This document shows positions 14,856 to 18,245 of a stretch of DNA of 18,245 bases, piece by piece. Source of the DNA: an uncultured Oscillospiraceae bacterium (GTDB taxonomy: Bacteria > Bacillota > Clostridia > Oscillospirales > Oscillospiraceae). How positions within the stretch are numbered: position 1 is the first letter of the stretch; the number at the start of each line of letters is the position of its first letter. A model generated the notes under the pieces. The model saw only the letters and a program-made list of their open reading frames with translations, was not told the DNA's origin and did no database searches. The stretch covers positions 1 to 18,245 of the forward strand of contig CANRNA010000010.1 of assembly GCA_947631805.1 (NCBI GenBank), in the 5' to 3' direction. The translations under genes and the position numbers were made by a program.

Positions 14856-15419
14856 ATAGCGAACATGACTCATCCTCTCAACGAGGACATCCGGGAGCCG
14901 CAGGTGCGCCTGATCGGCGATGACGGAGAGCAGCTGGGGATCATGTCCTCGGAGGAAGCTCTGAATATCGCCCAGGAGCGGGACATGGACCTGGTCATGA
15001 TCTCCCCGGCGGCCAAGCCGCCGGTGTGCAAGATCATGGATTACGGCAAGTACCGCTTCGAGCAGGCCAAACGGGAAAAAGAGGCCAAAAAGAATCAGCA
15101 TGTCATCGAGGTCAAGGAGATACGTATGTCGCCCTCCATCGGCGACAACGACTTCATGGTCAAGCTCCGCAACGGCCAGAAGTTCCTGGCCGAGGGCGAC
15201 AGGCTGAAGGTGACGGTGCGCTTCCGCGGCCGTGAGATGGCCCATACCGACCTGGGGAAGCAGCTTTTGGAGCGGTTCGCCGCCGAGTGCGCCGAGATAG
15301 CCAAAGTGGACAAGGGAGCGAAGCTGGAGGGCCGTCTTATGACCGAGTTCCTCTCGCCCAAGGCCCAGGCCCCGCAAAAGAAACAGCAAAAGCAAGAAAA
15401 AGCAAAGGAGACGAACTGA
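14856..15419 (+). CDS. infC: Translation initiation factor IF-3
   Basis: The product has 187 residues if translation starts at ATA 14856. This start is chosen because GGGAGGTG (14840-14847) sits 8 nt upstream, and it places the conserved LNEDIREPQVRLIG segment at the usual distance from the N-terminus. CTG 14850 is too close to that site and ATG 14865 is too far. Rare start codons are a known trait of infC and underlie its own translational autoregulation. Two IF-3 domains are clear: N-terminal (PLNEDIREP to VCKIMDYGKYRFEQ) and C-terminal (KEIRMSPSIGDNDFMVKLRN to EGRLMTEF). A Lys/Gln-rich tail ends the protein. IF-3 binds the 30S subunit, blocks premature 50S joining and proofreads start codons. 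It heads the infC-rpmI-rplT operon, 1 nt before rpmI. The identity is certain; the start codon is inferred. Confidence 0.95.
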   Translation: MANMTHPLNEDIREPQVRLIGDDGEQLGIMSSEEALNIAQERDMDLVMISPAAKPPVCKIMDYGKYRFEQAKREKEAKKNQHVIEVKEIRMSPSIGDNDFMVKLRNGQKFLAEGDRLKVTVRFRGREMAHTDLGKQLLERFAAECAEIAKVDKGAKLEGRLMTEFLSPKAQAPQKKQQKQEKAKETN

Positions 15420-15420
15420 G

Positions 15421-15624
15421 ATGCCGAAACTGAAGACCCACAGCGCTTCCAAAAAGCGCTTCTCCCTGACCAAGAACGGCAAGGTCAAGCGTGCCCACGC
15501 CTTCAAGAGCCATCTGCTCAACGGCCACGGCAAGACCACCAAGCGTAAGCGCGGCCTGCGCAAGGGCGCCTACGCCGACAGCACCAACGCCGCTACCGTC
15601 AAGCGCATGATCCCGTACAAATAA
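15421..15624 (+). CDS. rpmI: 50S ribosomal protein L35
   Basis: The product has 67 residues, very basic, and begins PKLKTHSASKKRFSLTKNGK with later HLLNGHGKTTKRKRGLRKG, the classic bL35 sequence. The start ATG follows the infC stop by one nucleotide, with GGAG about 10 nt upstream, so translation is likely coupled. It assembles into the large subunit. The stop codon overlaps the rplT ribosome binding site. Confidence 0.98.
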   Translation: MPKLKTHSASKKRFSLTKNGKVKRAHAFKSHLLNGHGKTTKRKRGLRKGAYADSTNAATVKRMIPYK

Positions 15625-15639
15625 GGAGGACAACGAAAG

Positions 15640-15993
15640 ATGGCACGTATCAAGGGCGCGATGATGACGCGCAAGAGAAGAAATAAGATCCTCGGCATGG
15701 CCAAGGGTTATTGGGGCAGCAAGTCCCGTCACTATAAGATGGCAAACCAGGCCGTGATGAAGAGCCTGCGTTACGCCTACGTGGGCCGCAAGCAGCGCAA
15801 GCGCGATTTCCGCCAGCTGTGGATCGCCCGCATCAGCGCCGCCTGCAAGCTCAACGGCATGAACTACTCCCGCTTCATGCACGGCCTGAAGGTGGCTGGC
15901 ATCCAGATGAACCGGAAGATGCTCTCCGAGACCGCGATCAACGACCCCGCCGCCTTCACCGCCCTGGTGGAGAAGGCCAAGGCCGCCCTGTGA
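15640..15993 (+). CDS. rplT: 50S ribosomal protein L20
   Basis: The product has 117 residues, the standard length for bL20. It shows the basic N-terminal arm (ARIKGAMMTRKRRNKILGMA, AKGYWGSKSRHYKMANQAV) and the globular half with RQLWIARISAACKLNGMNYS. AAGGAGG (15623-15629) precedes the ATG. L20 is needed early in 50S assembly, and in Bacillus it also represses its own operon by binding the infC leader; the terminator-bearing leader at 14692-14855 would be the natural target here. Confidence 0.98.
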   Translation: MARIKGAMMTRKRRNKILGMAKGYWGSKSRHYKMANQAVMKSLRYAYVGRKQRKRDFRQLWIARISAACKLNGMNYSRFMHGLKVAGIQMNRKMLSETAINDPAAFTALVEKAKAAL

Positions 15994-16016
15994 GCGGACA
16001 GAACAAATAAAGCCCA

Positions 16017-16044
16017 GGGCGCCCCTCCCGACGGAGGGGCGCCC
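16017..16044 (+). terminator. Hairpin downstream of rplT
   Basis: GGGCGCCCCTCC (16017-16028) pairs perfectly with GGAGGGGCGCCC (16033-16044) around a 4-nt loop, 23 nt after the rplT stop codon. No T-tract follows (GTGACAG), so it may be a processing or stability hairpin, or a terminator needing help from the second hairpin downstream. Confidence 0.6.
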
Positions 16045-16070
16045 GTGACAGTATCCGGCGGGATGGAAGG

Positions 16071-16099
16071 ACAGCGGATGGCCGTGGGCCATCCGCTGT
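16071..16099. terminator. Second hairpin between convergent rplT and ABC permease genes
   Basis: ACAGCGGATGGCC (16071-16083) pairs perfectly with GGCCATCCGCTGT (16087-16099) with a 3-nt loop. A T-run (16117-16121) follows only after 17 nt on the plus strand, and none follows on the minus strand. It probably helps separate the two converging transcripts rather than acting as a canonical terminator. Confidence 0.5.
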
Positions 16100-16122
16100 G
16101 CGCATAGATGCTATAATTTTTA

Positions 16123-17346
16123 TCACGCCCTCTGCCGCCGGGCCCAGCTCCGGATGGCAAAGGGGACGCACACAAGGCCTATCAGCACCGGGATGGTGAT
16201 AAGCAGATAGGGCATCCAGATACCTTTTCCAAAGAGGTGAAACACGTTCATCTGGAAAAGGTCGGTGGGGGTGCCCACCATGGGGATGAACTGGGACGCA
16301 TTCTGCGCCCAGACGGGCAGATAGCGGGCAAACAGGTCCGGCACGTAGATGAATGCCAGGCTGAGGACCAGGGACAGGACGTTGTTCTTCACCAGGGCGG
16401 ACATGAGCATGACTATCCCCGCGTAGCCGACGACGCCCAGGAACGCGAAGGCCAGTTCAAAAAGCTCCGCTTGCAGCATGTTCCAGGGGGCCACGGCCAG
16501 AATTTTTATCATCTGGATGGGCATGTCCCATCCCTTTGTGCCCAGGAATATAAGCTGCAGCAGGACCTTCCCGCCCGCAATGAGCGCATACAGTTCTGCC
16601 GCGAAGGCAAAGCCGCTGAGGACCTTGACACGGGCCAGCTTTTTCCAGCCGTATTTGGTGGTGTGCAGCAGGGGCGCGGTGCTGTTGTGCCACTCCCCGG
16701 AGAAGATGAACGCCAGGACGATGGCCAGATAGGGCGCCATTTTCGACAGCATCGGCAAAGAATTGCTCAAAACGTACTGCCACCCCTGTATCCATTCGTA
16801 CCGCCACGGTGTCTTCATCTGACTGTCCATTTTCTGGAGCATTTCTGCGTCCTCGTCGGTCAGCAGATAGTTCTGCACGTTGCCCTCTAGGGTGTGCTCC
16901 AGGTAATCCTGCCGTCGCGTATAAAAATCAGTCAATTCTTCCGTATCTACATAGTGGATCAGCGGTTGATACTGCTGTTGGTCGTTGTCCTTTAATTCCG
17001 GATATAGTCTATTGAGAAACGATGATGCTACCGTCCAGTCGTACATGGATTGAAGCTGTTGAGGCGGTTCCATGGTCTGGAAATCTTTCACCATCTGCTG
17101 GAACGCCTCGTCCGTCCAGAAATCGCCGTATTTATCCGATTGGGCTTGATAGTCCCGGATGGCGGAATAGCCGTTGAAGTTGTTGCTGTATAGATTGGTC
17201 GGGTCCTCCCCCGGCGTGCCGAAATAGGTCCACTGATAGGAAATAAAACCTGTATATATGATGCAGTAAAAGAAGCACAGCAGCACACATATCCACACCC
17301 TGGGTGTCCGCCACAGCCTTTTATGTTCCAAAACAAACAGTTCCAT
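16123..17346 (-). CDS. ABC-2 type transporter permease
   Basis: The product has 407 residues. One membrane segment (about 17-35) is followed by an extracytoplasmic region of about 165 residues rich in Gln, Asp and Tyr, then hydrophobic segments at about 203-217, 242-268, 291-320, 324-340 and 380-398. This is the layout of ABC-2-like permeases with a large loop between the first two helices. AAGGAGG lies 8 nt before the ATG, and the gene starts 3 nt after the ATPase stop codon, so the two form one operon and one transporter. The DNA encoding the outer loop (about 16900-17250) is visibly more AT-rich than its surroundings. The substrate is unknown; antimicrobial peptide, lipid or wall-component export are typical for this class. 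The membrane permease call is secure. Confidence 0.85.
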   Translation of the reverse strand: MELFVLEHKRLWRTPRVWICVLLCFFYCIIYTGFISYQWTYFGTPGEDPTNLYSNNFNGYSAIRDYQAQSDKYGDFWTDEAFQQMVKDFQTMEPPQQLQSMYDWTVASSFLNRLYPELKDNDQQQYQPLIHYVDTEELTDFYTRRQDYLEHTLEGNVQNYLLTDEDAEMLQKMDSQMKTPWRYEWIQGWQYVLSNSLPMLSKMAPYLAIVLAFIFSGEWHNSTAPLLHTTKYGWKKLARVKVLSGFAFAAELYALIAGGKVLLQLIFLGTKGWDMPIQMIKILAVAPWNMLQAELFELAFAFLGVVGYAGIVMLMSALVKNNVLSLVLSLAFIYVPDLFARYLPVWAQNASQFIPMVGTPTDLFQMNVFHLFGKGIWMPYLLITIPVLIGLVCVPFAIRSWARRQRA

Positions 17347-17349
17347 GTG

Positions 17350-18219
17350 TCACGCCTCCTTCGCGCCGAAATAATAGAGATATGCGTCGTCCAGTATGGG
17401 GTCGCAGGCCACCGCCTCCGGCGAGGGCTGTTCGTCGGAGATGATGCGCAGAACCACGTTGTCCCCCTCGTGCCGGTAGTTGGCCACGGTGAAGTCCTCC
17501 AGCCACAGCCTTGCCTGCCCGCCGGGCACCGACAGCTCCCATACCTTGCCCTTCACCTGGCCCGCCAGTTCCTCCACCGTCCCGTGGGCGATGAACTGTC
17601 CGGCGTTCATGATGAACACCTCATCCGCGATGGCCTCCACGTCGGAGACGATGTGGGTGGAGAGAATAACAATCTTATTCCCCGCGTACTCGCTCAGGAG
17701 ATTGCGAAGCCGCACCCGCTCCTTCGGGTCCAGGCCGGAGGTGGGCTCGTCCAGAATGAGCACCTGGGGGTTGTTGAGCATGGCCTGGGCGATGCCCACC
17801 CGCTGCTTCATGCCCCCGGAGAAGGTCCGTATCTTCCTGTCCGCCACGGCGGCCAGGTCCAGCATCCCCAAGAGCTCCCTCACCCGCTTTTCCGCCCTGT
17901 CACGGGGAATGCCCTTCAGCGAGGCGATGTAGGAAAGGAACTCCGCGGCGGTATAGGTGGGGTAGTACCCGAAGTCCTGAGGCAGATACCCCAGCACGTT
18001 CCGGTAGTCCTCTCCCATGCCCACCACGTCCTTCCCGTCCAGACGCACCTCCCCGGAGGTGGGCTCCAGAATGGCGCACAGCATCCGCATAAGGGTGGTC
18101 TTGCCCGCGCCGTTGGCGCCCAGCAGACCGTAGACGCCGGGGGTGAGCGTGGCGCTGACCCGGTCTATGGCGATCTTGCGGCCGTAGTGCTTCGTCAGGC
18201 GGTCAATCGACAATTCCAT
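17350..18219 (-). CDS. ABC transporter ATP-binding protein
   Basis: The product has 289 residues. All nucleotide-binding motifs are present: Walker A GANGAGKTT (34-42), Q-loop Gln81 (YLPQDFGYYP), signature FSGGMKQR (133-140), Walker B LILDEPTSGLD (154-164) and H-loop His189 (LSTHI). About 70 residues after the nucleotide-binding domain form a C-terminal extension common in drug- and peptide-export ATPases. The start ATG has AGGAGG 9 nt upstream. It is followed after 3 nt by the permease gene. Only 26 nt upstream are visible, so any promoter or an upstream regulator gene lies beyond the window. The assignment is secure, the transported substrate unknown. Confidence 0.95.
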   Translation of the reverse strand: MELSIDRLTKHYGRKIAIDRVSATLTPGVYGLLGANGAGKTTLMRMLCAILEPTSGEVRLDGKDVVGMGEDYRNVLGYLPQDFGYYPTYTAAEFLSYIASLKGIPRDRAEKRVRELLGMLDLAAVADRKIRTFSGGMKQRVGIAQAMLNNPQVLILDEPTSGLDPKERVRLRNLLSEYAGNKIVILSTHIVSDVEAIADEVFIMNAGQFIAHGTVEELAGQVKGKVWELSVPGGQARLWLEDFTVANYRHEGDNVVLRIISDEQPSPEAVACDPILDDAYLYYFGAKEA

Positions 18220-18245
18220 ACATATTTACCTCCTTGTTCGCATGG

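Overview
The window looks like a stretch of chromosome from a GC-rich Firmicute, most likely a gut clostridium of the Oscillospiraceae type. The evidence is strong AGGAGG-type ribosome binding sites, vegetative (sigma-A type) promoters, an ECF sigma factor paired with a DUF4179-like anti-sigma, the Gram-positive infC-rpmI-rplT order, and heavily GC-biased third positions. The taxonomic call is inference. I see no tRNA, rRNA, CRISPR array, insertion sequence or phage gene.

Region 1 (1-4011, minus strand) is a five-gene operon with a good promoter at 3983-4011. In transcription order it encodes an SH3/NlpC-P60 endopeptidase, a PP2C-like phosphatase, a DppA-like M55 D-aminopeptidase, a transglutaminase-like protein and the first 30 codons of a dipeptide epimerase cut by the window edge. 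Endopeptidase, D-aminopeptidase and Ala-Glu epimerase together resemble the Bacillus dpp/ykf murein-peptide catabolic cluster. The phosphatase and transglutaminase-like protein are additions. None of the complete products has an obvious signal peptide, so cytoplasmic recycling of wall peptides is the likeliest role.

Region 2 (4077-7972) holds a divergent DUF2238-like membrane protein, a small metallophosphoesterase with an altered first motif, a 111-bp tandem repeat of 2.3 near-identical structured units, and a 640-residue protein. That protein joins a ParB-like N-terminal segment to a BMP/PnrA-type ligand-binding domain without any signal peptide. It is the least conventional gene here.

Region 3 (7987-9674, minus strand) is a sigma/anti-sigma pair coupled by a GTGA overlap and closed by a clean terminator. 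Region 4 (9695-13152, minus strand) is glgBA, glycogen branching enzyme and glycogen synthase, overlapping by 19 nt, with its own promoter and terminator. A second, consensus-like promoter stands back to back with the glgB promoter and points into the 3' end of the next gene on the opposite strand.

Region 5 (13207-14614) has a two-OB-fold single-stranded DNA-binding-like protein divergent from deoC. Region 6 (14657-16044, plus strand) is the infC-rpmI-rplT translation operon. It has a consensus promoter, a leader of about 160 nt ending in an intrinsic terminator with a possible competing antiterminator pairing, and an infC start that is best read as ATA. Region 7 (16071-18219, minus strand) is an ABC ATPase and its permease; the permease's extracytoplasmic segment is visibly more AT-rich than the rest of the window.
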